From positions 2,021,452 to 2,052,906 of the forward strand of contig RDEW01000002.1 in NCBI GenBank assembly GCA_011109175.1: a stretch of 31,455 nt of DNA, in the 5' to 3' direction. The notes below the pieces were generated by a model. It was not told where the DNA came from. It did not search any database and worked only from the letters and a program-made list of their open reading frames with translations. Every line of letters starts with the position of its first letter. Within the stretch, counting starts at the first letter, position 1. Shown piece by piece: positions 17,949-28,157 of the stretch. Both the position numbers and the translations under genes were made by a program. This DNA is from Dicyema japonicum. Its lineage: Eukaryota > Dicyemida > Rhombozoa > Dicyemidae.

Positions 17949-18483
17949 AAATAGATATGTTAGCAATATTTTTTATTTCTTGGTGAATTTCTTTATTTTA
18001 AGGCCTAATCTGAGATTCTGAGTGGCATTTTTTTTGTGTTTTACTGACATAAATAGTTGGCCTCATTTGAAATTTAAGTGACTCTGGTACCATCTTATTG
18101 TGGTCAGGCGCTAGTTGTGTCTTAATTTTTATTTCAGTCTACTAAGGTCTCTACTATTTCTAATTAGAATGTATCGGTTAGGCAGTTTATTTTTGAACTA
18201 GTCGCATTGGAAACATCAGGACTCATAGGAAGCAGATCACTGAACCTGCTGAATCAATTAGGATTGCAAGGATGAAAAACAATAAAGAGAAAGTATCTGG
18301 CTTATTTCCTTACAGATTTTAGGAGAAATTCGTTCTCAATTCTGAGAGTAGCTAGTGTTCGTTAACCGTTTGTGTTATTAACTAATTGTCTCATTTCTTA
18401 CTAATTCTAGAGAGTTACTCGAATATAAATTAGTTAGTTAAACGCACTCCCACGATTCTTATAAAAATATGAATAATTAGGCT
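17949..18483. other. No gene recognised
   Basis: AT-rich. One short open run near 18220-18325 reads THRKQITEPAESIRIARMKN and then NKEKVSGLFPYRF, without a clear start or partner exon. Nothing else supported. Confidence 0.4.
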
Positions 18484-19085
18484 TACGACTCTCAGCTTGG
18501 CTTCCGCGTCAAGCATTCAACCTCAACCCACTTAACCAAGTAAACTGACTTTATTGCTGATGGATTCAACAATCACAAACGTTAATCCGTGCTGTCTTTA
18601 CCTCCATTGACATTTCTAAAGCCTTTGATGGGACCTCCCCCGTGTTGTTTGTAACAAGATAACCGGAACGAGTATTCCTCTATTCATACACCAATGCATA
18701 TAAAGAAATACTATTATGTCATAGATATCTCGCTCCCGTACCTCTCAAATGTAGTCCCACAAGGATCTGCTATTTCTCTGATATTATACCTCCACCTGAG
18801 TAGTATCCCCGAGATGGATGATTCGCTGGTCCTGTCCTCGAGATAGAAACATCACTTCGCCTCAGCCCGTTTCCATACGCACTGATTCTCTATAATCTTG
18901 GTTATTGACTAACCACCTCTCCTCTCTTCTCCAAGTCCAGCGTCATAATATTCACTCCCAACCGATCTCAGTTAAACATAAAATAGGATCTGAAAATTTT
19001 CAAGAAGTCCTCTCTATCACAAAACTCCAAAAATCCTGAGAGTAATCTATGAGCAATGCCTTAAATTCTACTTTCACGAGACCTT
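18484..19085 (+). pseudogene. CR1-like LINE RT remnant (copy A)
   Basis: QLGFRVKHSTSTHLTK (motif QHGFRxxxSTTTHL), VVPQGSAISLILYLHLSSIP (QGSPLSPxLFNLFLxxLP) and SSVIIFTPNRSQLNIK (the DKSxxxIFTxDR block) appear in order, separated by many stops. No intact catalytic DD. Confidence 0.65.
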
Positions 19086-20075
19086 GTGGTTGCAGAAGCG
19101 AACAAGGAAAAGATTCCCCTCCGTGCCCAGACACGATTCATCTTTGACCAGAATAAAAAAACCTCCAGAAAAATCTTCAAGCAATATATCAGAACCACCT
19201 TGAAATAACGTTCTTCTTCTTACTGCCCCCTCTCAATAACTTGTGTATCAAAATTCCTAGAAAAGTTTGTATTAATGCGTATCTCTCCTGTTCTACAACT
19301 ACTATAATTTCAACATGGTATCAGGGCAGACCGTTTTAAAACAACTCATTTAGGTTTTATCTCCCAGTTTATTAGTCGGCTTTAACATGAGAACTTCCTA
19401 AATGGAAGACGAGCACAAGTACACTACAACAACATCAAATCAAGATCTCGCTATTTCCCAAATGGAGTCCCTCAAGTCTCCCCACTATCACCCCAACTCT
19501 TTAATCTCTACATAAACGAAATGCCACAAACCTGTAATGAAAACTGTCTAATCTTCTCCTATGCCGACGATATCACGTTTACCTCCAAGGACAGAAGCAT
19601 TCAATCAGCGACTCAGTTTAGAATTTTAAAAGTGCTCTCAAAAACACTTAGAGACCAAACTGGCGGTTTTGCCACAATTTTTGAAGAATTTATCCGACCA
19701 ACGATGACGTATGCAAGCCCTTCGTGGGCAATGCAGATTTCACGATCCTCCTCATTGAAACTATCCGCAATCGAGAAGACTACAATAAGATTAATTGGAC
19801 CAGAACACAAAATCTAGCCCATTGAAAATTTCTTAATCGAATTACAACGGAAACTCTTAAAGGAGGCTATTTTACCGAGCTGCCCTCTATTCCATTAACT
19901 ATCGAAATATCTACAATCATACAGAAATTTTGAGCCGATGTCATGTCCAATGAGAAGAGCTATTCAGGATTCTCGACCCCACCGGACTCTTCCTCTCCTT
20001 TGCCGGCCTTGGATCACTTAGTTAGATGAGAACTTTTATTTCTTTCTTTTTGACCCAGTGATCTTGTAGGTAATA
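19086..20075 (+). pseudogene. CR1-like LINE RT remnant (copy B) with 3' end
   Basis: Begins with degraded upstream RT, then FQHGIRADRFKTTHLGFIS, FPNGVPQVSPLSPQLFNLYI, the catalytic IFSYADDITFTSKD (19521-19590), and after an internal deletion FEEFIRPTMTYASPSWAMQI. The 3' end GGATCACTTAGTTAGATGAG and TTTTATTTCTTTCTTTTTGA matches the family terminus. Copies A and B share family motifs but overlap in order (B restarts before A finishes), so they are two insertions. Confidence 0.7.
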
Positions 20076-20122
20076 ATTATAAAATAGTCGTTCTAAGACC
20101 GATATGTTCCTTTGTGAGTTCG

Positions 20123-20613
20123 ATGGAGGACTATCGTGCCAAGATAAGGTTTCTAGTGGAAAGTTTCGAATCACGTGAGTAGTTAGTTGGGCATTACCAT
20201 GGTCTTTTGAATATATAATTAATTTTACAAAATTTATAATCTAAGACCCCGTGCTGGGCAAGCTAAGATAAATAAAAAGATTTCTAATGAATTTATGAAA
20301 GAAAAAGTGAATGTCCCAAATCGAAAAGGAACTCACTGAAACGGGTTCATGCAGAGTCGTTATTGAAGAGATCTCAAAAACAGACACTACTAATCTTTCA
20401 ATGAGCTTTGATGATTGGGTATTCGGCGTCTTTGGAAGCTCAAGAGACAATGTGATCTTTGGTTCAGGTTTTCTCATGAAAGTATTACTACACAACTAAT
20501 CACAGTGATTTTAAGGTATTAAAGGATGGTTGGACCATTTCAGACAACGACAAGATATATTCTTCATAGCTGTTTTAATGGAAATAACTCATCGGACAAA
20601 AAATGAGTTTTGA
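20123..20613 (+). CDS. Candidate spliced hypothetical gene (low confidence)
   Basis: The ATG at 20123 opens MEDYRAKIRFLVESFES and meets a GTGAGT donor. Further on, KINKKISNEFMKEK joins across a 22-nt GT...AG stretch (20307-20328) in phase to ELTETGSCRVVIEEISKTD and SMSFDDWVFGVFGSSRDNVI. Beyond FGSG, introns of 38 nt (20468-20505) and 28 nt (20516-20543) would give SVILRQRQDIFFIAVLMEI, ending at the TGA at 20611, but this needs a 10-nt exon. Without them the frame stops at 20499. The first junction is uncertain because its intron would be about 87 nt. The central exon (20329-20467) is the most believable part. Confidence 0.3.
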
Positions 20614-20760
20614 TTTTTTAGCGAATACGATAACCACATAAGAGATCTTGTGATCGATAAGTCCAAGGAGACCCCAAGTGTCTGGATGGAATGATAAAAA
20701 AACTCGCTCTTGCCTAAACCACTGGAGGGGTTCACGTAATTTTGGATATGAATTGATGTG

Positions 20761-21125
20761 AAGCTCGGAAAGGATGAGTCCCGCTCTTGGACCACATCGT
20801 TAATTGACGGTCTCTTTTTTTCTTAAAACTCAATGATCCTAAGGCAATAAATATAGGATTGTTAAGAATAACGACTGGTTGCCCATTTTAAAGATACACG
20901 GGCATATTTCCACACATGCCTAAATGATATCTCTCTTTAGACNAAGCTCGGAAAGGATGAGTCCCGCTCTTGGACCACATCGTTAATTGACGGTCTTTTT
21001 TTTTCTTAAAACTCAATGATCCTGAGGCAATAAATATAGGATTGTTAAGAATAACGACTGGTTGCCCATTTTAAAGATACACGGGAATATTTCCACACAT
21101 GCCTAAATGATATCTCTCTTTAGAC
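20761..21125. repeat. 182-bp direct duplication around a single N
   Basis: 20761-20942 and 20944-21125 are near-identical (start AAGCTCGGAAAGGATGAGTC), joined at an N at 20943. This looks like an unmerged contig overlap. Confidence 0.9.
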
Positions 21126-21900
21126 CAGGTTTCCAAACTTTTTTTTACACGCCTCACTTAGAAAAAAATATACAATCTTGCGCCTCCCTTTATATTCCAT
21201 GATATAATACAAATTAGCAGAAACATTTTTTAACACAAAAATTTATTTAGATAATTTTTTTCATTCGTGACACAAAGTTTTTGAAATCTCTGTGTCATTG
21301 AGGAGACTGCTACTCGTAGCTCATTATGCACCATAAACTAGTTCGATATTTAAATTTCATTGCAGTTAGTTCAGAAAATCCAGTCTCTCATAAAAATGAG
21401 GTAACAAATGGCAACAAAACTTTCATCGACTTTTTTTGCTTGAATGTTGACTATGGTGCAGAAAGTATTCGACAGTGGGAACATGTCATGGATATTTTTC
21501 TGTATATTAGATTTGCATAACTTCAATTTTTTAATGAGTGCGTTAACTTTGTCTTTTTGAGTTAATGCAGTGTGGTCCCTGCATAGATTTATTCTATAAA
21601 CTCAATTACCCAAAAATGTCAACCAAATAGGCAAATTGATAATAAAACTATTATTTCTGACCAATTTTGCATCTTCAGTGTTATTTTCCTCAGAAAATCT
21701 GCAACTTGATTTTTTTGTTCAAACGCCCTCATACTCTCAGCTGCAAGTGTTTTTAAACTTTGCAAACAAATGTGTATTTCAAAGGAATCGACAATAATAC
21801 ATGTGAATCCGAACAATAAGTAGGATGGACAACATTTTCTTGTCTTTGGAGTCGTATTGATTATATTCAAATTATTCTGACTTTTGAGCTACCATCAAAA
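21126..21900 (-). pseudogene. hAT transposase relic with one terminal inverted repeat
   Basis: CAGGTTTCCAAACTTTTTTT at 21126 resembles a hAT terminal inverted repeat. Reading inward on the minus strand, broken frames give FEQKNQVADFLRKITLKMQN (21660-21720), GPHCINSKRQS in the LxLQGxxxxI position, and HVPTVEYFLHHS in the HFPTLxxF position. This is the central region of ZBED/SCAND3-like hAT proteins. Many stops are present. I could not find the opposite TIR, so the element boundary at the high-coordinate side is unknown. Confidence 0.4.
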
Positions 21901-22372
21901 TCTTCATTATTCGTCAAATTTCATTATTCGTCAAGGTTTCAACTTCAACCATAGTATTAACTGTAAAAATAACAATTTACCCGACTTTATAGTATTGTGT
22001 TCCTCATAACACAAATTGTCTCCGCTTTACTCAGATAGCGAAATTTATGAAATCAACGTGTTTTACAACTGAGACACTGTCGGTGACATATTTTTGTACT
22101 AAGATTAACAAATAAATATATCACAAACAGAATGGTAGTTTGATAAGATTTTAATTGAAGAATTTAACAATTTATTAAGAAAAAGGGAGCAATGATCATA
22201 TAGCGTTCGCCCTGATTTCGTGACTATTTTCTCCCAGGATGGCGAGCGAGATTTGCTCAAATAACCAGAGGCACTCACAAGGGGTCTCCTGATCTTGTAG
22301 AAATCCGATTCCCTAGACGACTCAAAAATTCCAGCGTCGCAAGCGCAAGGGAACCAGACGTCTCAACGGCGA
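21901..22372. other. No gene recognised
   Basis: AT-rich sequence. A short GC-richer stretch near 22200-22370 has open runs (for example MASEICSNNQRHSQG and QKFQRRKRKGTRRLNGEWS) joined by a possible 33-nt GT...AG gap, but I cannot build a full gene. Confidence 0.4.
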
Positions 22373-22585
22373 GTGGAGCAAACAAAAAATCTTTGGGTAG
22401 GACCGCGTACTTTGCCAGTTTCTACCTCTAGTCCTTCTCAAGTTATTTCTGACTACAATATTAAAGTGAGTTGCTTTTTGAATCAATTCTCATATCTCCG
22501 TTCAATACCATCGGTTTATATTTCCAATGAAGCTGTAAAAATAGATTCATACTATCAGGAATTCCATAATCGAATCAAAACATAG
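22373..22585 (+). CDS. Short hypothetical ORF
   Basis: The open frame contains LPVSTSSPSQVISDYNIKVS, then FLNQFSYLRSIPSVYISNEA and YYQEFHNRIKT. It starts at GTG, not ATG, so it would need an upstream exon. Composition looks protein-like; no domain recognised. Confidence 0.22.
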   Translation: MEQTKNLWVGPRTLPVSTSSPSQVISDYNIKVSCFLNQFSYLRSIPSVYISNEAVKIDSYYQEFHNRIKT

Positions 22586-22617
22586 TTCTGCGCTTTATTG
22601 ATTTCGAAAGACAGTAA

Positions 22618-23012
22618 TTTAAGGAATAGCTTTTTTATATAACTACTACCTGATTTGTGAGGTGGAATATCGGCATTTAATAATGCTTTAACCAAAAAGA
22701 TATCCAGTTTTCTTCGTTATCCTCAGTAAGAAAAAGTTAAGTGGTCTCCATTAAGATGTAGATCGGTGTAGTATTGTTATATGATTTTACTATCATTTTA
22801 GACAAAATAAATCTNTTTAAGGAATAGCTTTTTTATATAACTATTACCTGATTTGTGAGGTGGAATATCGGCATTTAATAATGCTTTAGCCAAAAAGATA
22901 TTCAGTTTTCTTCGTTATCTTCAGTAAGAAAAAGTTAAGTGGTCTTCATTAAGATGTAGATCGGTGTAGTATTGTTATATGATTTTACTATCATTTTTGA
23001 CAAAATAAATCT
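22618..23012. repeat. 197-bp direct duplication around a single N
   Basis: 22618-22814 and 22816-23012 (TTTAAGGAATAGCTTTTTTA...) differ at only a few bases and flank the N at 22815. Likely an unmerged overlap of two alleles. Confidence 0.9.
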
Positions 23013-23119
23013 TCTTTAGGTGTTATTGTATGCCTTTTGAAATTCGTTCCTTGTCTTTTCCAGACATGAGTGCGTAACGTTTCCACGTATTTTGGCAATT
23101 AATGCGTTGTCTAGTTTTT

Positions 23120-23715
23120 TTGGCTCGCTAGTTTTTCTCCTATTTCTTTCAGAAAAGCAGCAGTGAGGGAACAAACGGCTTTTGAATTTGAAATTAAAAT
23201 TTTTTTTAATTTAAAAAAAAAACATGTAAAATTTTTTGATTCGATAGTCCCATTAGAGAAGTAGAACATAATATCCGGGGATATGGGTTCATCAGTAGTT
23301 CTCTGAGGGGTACTTGTATGGGAATCTGTATTGTTGAGGATGCTCGGGTAAAGAACATCCAATCCATTTTGAAGGTTCATAAAAGTTTTGATTCGATAGT
23401 CCCATTAGAGAAGTAGAACATAATATCCGGGGATATGGGTTCATCAGTAGTTCTCTGAGGGGTACTTGTATGGGAATCTGAATTGTTGAGGATGCTCGGG
23501 TAAAGAACATCCAATCCATTTTGAAGGTTCATAAAAGAGTCTTTGGCGTAGGTTGCCATCACAAGTGCGGAAAAGCTTAATGTCGAAGGTTACACCCAAG
23601 ATTTTTTGAGTTTTTTCCGAGAGATTTTATTTCCATCAATGGTAATGTCTATAACACACTTGCCAAGCTTTCGGTTAGTTGTGAACAGTCAACTTTTCTG
23701 CACTTGCCTGTAAGG
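23120..23715 (-). pseudogene. CR1-like LINE fragments (RT C-terminal block and endonuclease C-terminal block)
   Basis: On the minus strand near 23715-23580, FTTNRKLGKCVIDITIDGNK and, in another frame, KILGVTFDIKLFRTCD match the IFTTDRK...ILGVTFDP block of the RT. Lower down, NGLDVLYPSILNNSDSHTS, then PQRTTDEPISPDIMFYFSNG resemble the end of an AP-endonuclease domain (LNxxxPTR...SSPDIxFxS). The latter is duplicated in tandem (152-bp unit; 23234-23385 and 23386-23537). The order RT then endonuclease is inverted relative to a normal ORF2, implying rearrangement. Confidence 0.5.
23234..23537. repeat. Tandem duplication, 152-bp unit, two copies
   Basis: TTTTGATTCGATAGTCCCAT at 23234 recurs at 23386, nearly identical; no N between. 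Confidence 0.9.
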
Positions 23716-23719
23716 AATT

Positions 23720-23975
23720 TTTATCAAACAATCAACTGAGATTGTCCAAACTGTTATATGCTCGCAGTATTTGTTATATTCTCATCCCCCAATGCGGGAC
23801 AATGTAAAATTTAATAGGACAAAAGATAGAAGAGATCCGTTGTAAGTAAATTTTATAAAACAATCAACTGAGATTGTCCAAACTGTTATATGCTGACAGT
23901 ATTTGTTATATTCTCATCCCCCAATGCGGGACAATGTAAAATTTAATAGGACAAAAGATAGAAGAGATCCGTGGG
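23720..23975. repeat. Direct duplication, 132-bp period, two copies
   Basis: CAATCAACTGAGATTGTCCA at 23729 recurs at 23861; about 115 bp are near-identical, separated by a short TTGTAAGTAAATTT-type link. No coding recognised. Confidence 0.85.
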
Positions 23976-24059
23976 GAAACCCATATGTCGAGAGCGCTGA
24001 GAGTGATAACTAGGGCGAATTTTTTAACCTAAAAAATAAATACTTTAACTTAAAAAAAT

Positions 24060-25607
24060 TAACTTTATTAACTTAAAAACTAAAAAAATTAACCCAAAAA
24101 TTTAACTTTATTACTAAACAATAAAAACGCTAAAACTTTTTGTTACACATACAAATAACATAATTTTCTAAATTTCCTGGTAGAAAATGTCTGTTGGATT
24201 TTAGAAAATTCTTAATCTCTAAAAAAATTAACCCAAAAATTTAACTTTATAACTAAACAATAAAAACACTAAAACTTTTTGTTACACATACAAATTACAT
24301 AATTTTCTAAAATTCATGGTAGAAAATGTCAGTTGGATTTTAGAAAATTCTTAATCTCCGAGAAACATCGTTCAATCGAGCACGAAGTAGGCTGACAATT
24401 CAGGAGTAATGAATACTCGGCGGAGATACATGTGAATTATTCATTTTCATTATTTTTGAAATATCATTTTTGAAGCCTTTTATTTATGTATTCTTTAATA
24501 AATTTGTTGTCATTTCCAAATTCCAACGATTCTATACTATCAAATGCTTGTTTAGTTGTGAAGCGTATACTTTTAGATTTCGTAATAATATCTGCAATAG
24601 CTACATTATTCGGAAACTTGGAATGTTCGAATAGCTTCGGATAAGGTCACATAGACTGCTAACTAACACGTAGTTTTTGAGACTTTCTTCAGCTGTTCGA
24701 ACTAGATATCCATCATCCGCGAATGATTCGAAAATATTTTGAAATCCGATCAGATTTTCTGAATAGTATATAGCGGCCTTAAGCCAGGTCCTTCCGGATA
24801 AGAGTCTCTTATTTTCTCACAACAATTGTGTAATAGCCACATGTGACATGGAATAACTTGGGGTAAAGATTTTTAAGTATTTTGCCAGCTGAAACGTAAA
24901 ATTTTACCTGATTTCATATAATTTGCAGCATCCGAAATTCACAAAAAGAAATTTTCCCTTTGAACCAAATTATTTCAAAGTGCATCGTCGACTATCTGAG
25001 TAATGATGTTCTTGTTAGGAGCAGATTCTATCGCCTTAAACGATATCAGATATGTTGTTTCAGGAGAATTTAACGATCCAATCATCACAGCAACGTATCT
25101 TTGGCCCCGGATTTTTGTTTCATCTGTAATAGCAAAAACTTTTTGATTGCTACAAAATAAAGTAAATTTTTATACGCAAGTTTTTGTTGAATTAACAATT
25201 TTTGATCCATTATGATTTGATCCACAGAGCTTCTAGGTTTTGATGGTGAGGGAACTCATACAGAGCCTCAGTAAAACAATTCTCTAAGCGACGGCATAGA
25301 TAGTTTGTTTATTGGAATATCAGATTCTACGAATGCTCTGGTTACTTGTAGAGCCCAATCAGCCAGTGTGTTTGGGACGATTCGGTCAGATTATCTACAA
25401 AAAATAATCGTTATTTCGCAAAACTTATTGAATTTTGATGTTTTGTTAGGCTCGATGGAAATTTACAAAATGCCTTTTCTCGCATTTTATATTACACAAA
25501 CAGAGTCGACAATATAGCGCACCATCCTTAAGAAACATACATTATTTAGGATAATCTTTTACAATGGCCTTAACTTTAATTCGGTACAATTTTGCTATCT
25601 TAGGCAT
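24060..25607 (-). pseudogene. hAT-like transposase (DUF659/CGGBP1-like), full length but dead
   Basis: From ATG at 25607: MPKIAKLYRIKVKAIVKDYP, then DGALYCRLCLCNIKCEKRHF (BED-like finger), ALQVTRAFVESDIPINKLSM (family motif FVxSxIPxNKLxxP), VFAITDETKIRGQRYVAVMI (the catalytic DETxDxRG...V motif), LISFKAIESAPNKNIITQIV and then DDAL, FFL-stop-ISDAANYMKSG (VTDAAxYMxKAGK), HMWLLHNCCEKIRDSYPE, AAIYYSENLIGFQNIFESFA, and the C-terminal dimerisation region CSIERCFSEIKNFLKSN. The order of all hAT domains is preserved, but there are many stops and frame changes. The C-terminal block is tandemly duplicated (24081-24357). In function it would have cut and pasted a hAT element. Confidence 0.75.
24081..24357. 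repeat. Tandem duplication, ~137-bp unit, two copies
   Basis: TAAAAAAATTAACCCAAAAA and the following TTTAACTTTAT...AATTCTTAATCTC block occur twice in succession within the end of the hAT pseudogene. Confidence 0.8.
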
Positions 25608-25920
25608 GTCAGCCAAAAATTTTAGTGACATCATATATTATTAATAGTTAATTTACAAAAAATTAATAAATTAAATAAAATAATTATAAGGTTAAAATAA
25701 TTTTAAATTTTAACTTTTTTGACTTTTCACCCTGTCATGTCTGTACAAATTAATCAATACATAAGTTTATGAATAATTCTGTAAATTTTAAAAATTAACC
25801 ACGTTGTCCTGATGCCCAGCAAAGTTACTATAAAAAACTGAAGATTACAACATAATAAAATCCATCCTCTAAGGACAAGATCTAAATACACATGCTGCTC
25901 GGAAGTATGGACTAAAAAAG
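25608..25920. other. No gene recognised
   Basis: Very AT-rich spacer between the hAT pseudogene (minus) and the integrase fragment (plus). It could contain the ends of either element, but I see no clear terminal repeat. Confidence 0.5.
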
Positions 25921-26580
25921 ATGGCTGAAAACTTTTTTTTAATTGACGGAAAACTCTATCTTCAAGATTCTTTATCTAATCACAAGTTTGTAATTGTTTC
26001 AACCAACACAGTGGAGATGCGGATAATTGCCGAAGAGGTCCATGACGCTAACCATTGTGGACACAATGCAATGGAAGAATTGTGTGGAAAAAGATTCTGC
26101 TTTATTAAAATAGACGTCATTCGTCAGGTGACAAGATCCATGACGCTAACCATTGTGGACACAATGCAATGGAAGAATTGTGTGGAAAAAGATTCTGCTT
26201 TATTAAAATAGACGTCATTCGTCAGGTGACAAGAGACTGCAATATATGCCACTCTGCAGTGCAAAATTATGTTATTTCCAATTTTGTAAATGATAATGAT
26301 CATTTTTCTTGGTTATTAACTGTCACTGAGGTCGATGTTTCATTACACGGAATCTTAGAAATAAAAGTGGCATTCAAGTTGCTGAAAAATTAAACGGTAT
26401 TTTCATGGATTATGGCCCGTGCAGATATTTACGGTCTGATAACGGGACAGAATTCAAGAATCTTCACATTGTTAAGTTATGTGAAGAATTCAAAATCACT
26501 CAAATTCATGGAAGGCCAAACAATCCCCAGAGATAGTTGAACGATTCAATTAGACGTTCACAAGGAATTTTTTGTAATTT
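25921..26580 (+). pseudogene. Retroelement-type DDE integrase fragment
   Basis: MAENFFLIDGKLYLQDSL opens a frame that carries a zinc-binding HHCC module: VHDANHCGHNAMEELCGKRF with the later CNICHSA. The core follows in broken frames: a first-Asp region near FSWLLTVTEVDVS, then CRYLRSDNGTEFKN with the second catalytic Asp, IHGRPNNPQR, and in another frame IVERFNQTF with the catalytic Glu. A 97-bp tandem duplication (26040-26136 and 26137-26234) breaks the zinc module. Such integrases occur in LTR retrotransposons, GINGER transposons and derived host genes; no protease or RT was seen next to it, so GINGER or a solo fragment is possible. Confidence 0.65.
26040..26234. repeat. Tandem duplication, 97-bp unit, two copies
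   Basis: TCCATGACGCTAACCATTGT recurs one unit later inside the integrase zinc module; the copies look identical. Confidence 0.9.
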
Positions 26581-27003
26581 CAGTTTTTAGGCGTTGTATC
26601 ACGTATAAAAAATTATATCAATGTTTTTAATACTGGAACTATTCAAACAAATGTTCCCAGAAAAAATCAATGCTCTCCAATACTTTATCTCGAAAATTGG
26701 ATTAAATTGTTTTTGAAGCTTTTACCAAGACAAGAGAGGAATTCATTCCTTTTAAAAAANAAACAATCCCCAGAGATAGTTGAACGATTCAATCAGACGT
26801 TCACAAGGAATTTTTTGTAATTTCAGTTTTTAGGCGTTGTATCACGTATAAAAAAATTATCTCAATGTTTTTAATACTGGAACTATTCAAACAAATGTTC
26901 CCAGAAAAAATCAATGCTCTCTCTAATACTTTATCTCGAAAATTGGATTAAATTGTTTTTGAAGCTTTTACCAAGACAAGAGAGGAATTCATTCCTTTTA
27001 AAA
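26518..27003. repeat. ~242-bp direct duplication around a single N
   Basis: 26518-26759 and 26761-27003 (AAACAATCCCCAGAGATAGT...) flank the N at 26760. The second half of this block is duplicated a further time after the N at 27162. Confidence 0.9.
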
Positions 27004-27422
27004 AATATTGTTTCTAAAATAGCAAGGATGTTGAATTATTCGCCGTTTAAAGGGTCCAATGGCTGGTTTGAAAAATTTAAGAAATAACATCAGTTGTCAT
27101 TAAACAAATGATTAAGCAAAAGAGAAAATTGTTTCGTTACTTGATAACAGAAGTTGCTACANCCCAGAAAAAATCAATGCTCTCCAATACTTTATCTCGA
27201 AAATTGGATTAAATTGTTTTTGAAGCTTTTACCAAGACAAGAGAGGAATTCATTCCTTTTAAAAAAATATTGCTTCTAAAATAGCAAGGATGTTGAATTA
27301 TTCGCCGTTTAAAGGGTCCAATGGCTGGTTTGAAAAATTTAAGAAATGACATCAGTTGTCATTGAACAAATGATTAAGCAAAAGAGAAAATTGTTTTGTT
27401 ACTTGATAACAGAAGTTGCTAC
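26900..27422. repeat. ~260-bp direct duplication around a single N
   Basis: 26900-27161 and 27163-27422 (CCCAGAAAAAATCAATGCTC ... AGAAGTTGCTACA) flank the N at 27162. Confidence 0.9.
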
Positions 27423-27613
27423 AGGAATATCCATCTTTCCAACATTGAATTGTTTTTTCTTCAAAAAATGTAACCTCATTAATTCAACCGTTAGACATGG
27501 GTGTTATTAAATCCTTTTAATTATCCTAACGCTTTAATGGATTTTGCTCTTTCTTTTGAGGGCCTTGAGTTACTAATGTTTATTTTAAAAAAATAATAAT
27601 AATTACTGGGTAA

Positions 27614-27938
27614 TAATAATAATAAAGCCTTTTCACGAGAGCCATAGTATTTATATCTCCGCATAGGCAGGACATACACTTTATTTAAGTAAAGAACAGT
27701 TAATTTTAACTAATCGTAGAACCAAGGAATGATTTTCACTTCTTTTTTTCTTTTTTTGTGTGGGTCATTTCTAGACAATCCAGTTCCGCAGTGAGTATCC
27801 ACTGATGACGGCGCCACTCGTCAAACTTTTTTAGCATCGTAGATGCGTGGAACCTTCTACCAGGTGAACAGCAGCGAGAATCGAACCCGTAGCCTAAGCC
27901 ACTTTAGCTCGACACCTAGTCACTATGCCACCCGGCCG
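27614..27938 (-). mobile_element. tRNA-derived SINE, 325 bp, 11-bp TSD
   Basis: Minus-strand element. The head GGCCGGGTGGCATAGTGACT contains an A-box-like TGGCATAGTGACTAGG (27915-27930), and GGGTTCGATTCT (27876-27887) is a near-perfect B box, so RNA polymerase III promoter elements are present. The middle includes an A-rich run (ACAAAAAAAGAAAAAAAG). The 3' end is AAAAGGC followed by (TTA)n. Both flanks carry TTACTGGGTAA (27603-27613 and 27939-27949), a perfect 11-bp target duplication within the Tigger-like sequence. It does not fold as a true tRNA (poor acceptor stem), so it is a SINE, not a tRNA gene. The simple-repeat tail suggests mobilisation by a CR1/RTE-type LINE. Confidence 0.85.
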
Positions 27939-28157
27939 TTACTGGGTAAACGTGGCAAAAAAAATTGAATAGTTGGGAAACAATTAATAGCTGTCGGCGA
28001 CAAATTCTTAATTCAAATTTTTTAATTAATAATGAGAAAGAAAATTTGGACATCATAATTGCAGATGTAATTACTGAAAATGAACAAGAAAATGATGATA
28101 AGTCCCCAAACTGAATGCAACTGTCGACACTTAGACATAATAACAGCAATGAATGAC

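Noticed and set aside
27604-27628. TAATAATAATAA as an independent microsatellite
   Set aside because: It is the 3' tail of the SINE on the minus strand, bounded by the target duplication.
27842-27938. A functional tRNA gene
   Set aside because: The A and B boxes are good but the acceptor stem does not pair, and the element continues for over 200 bp to a (TTA)n tail with a TSD, which is a SINE.
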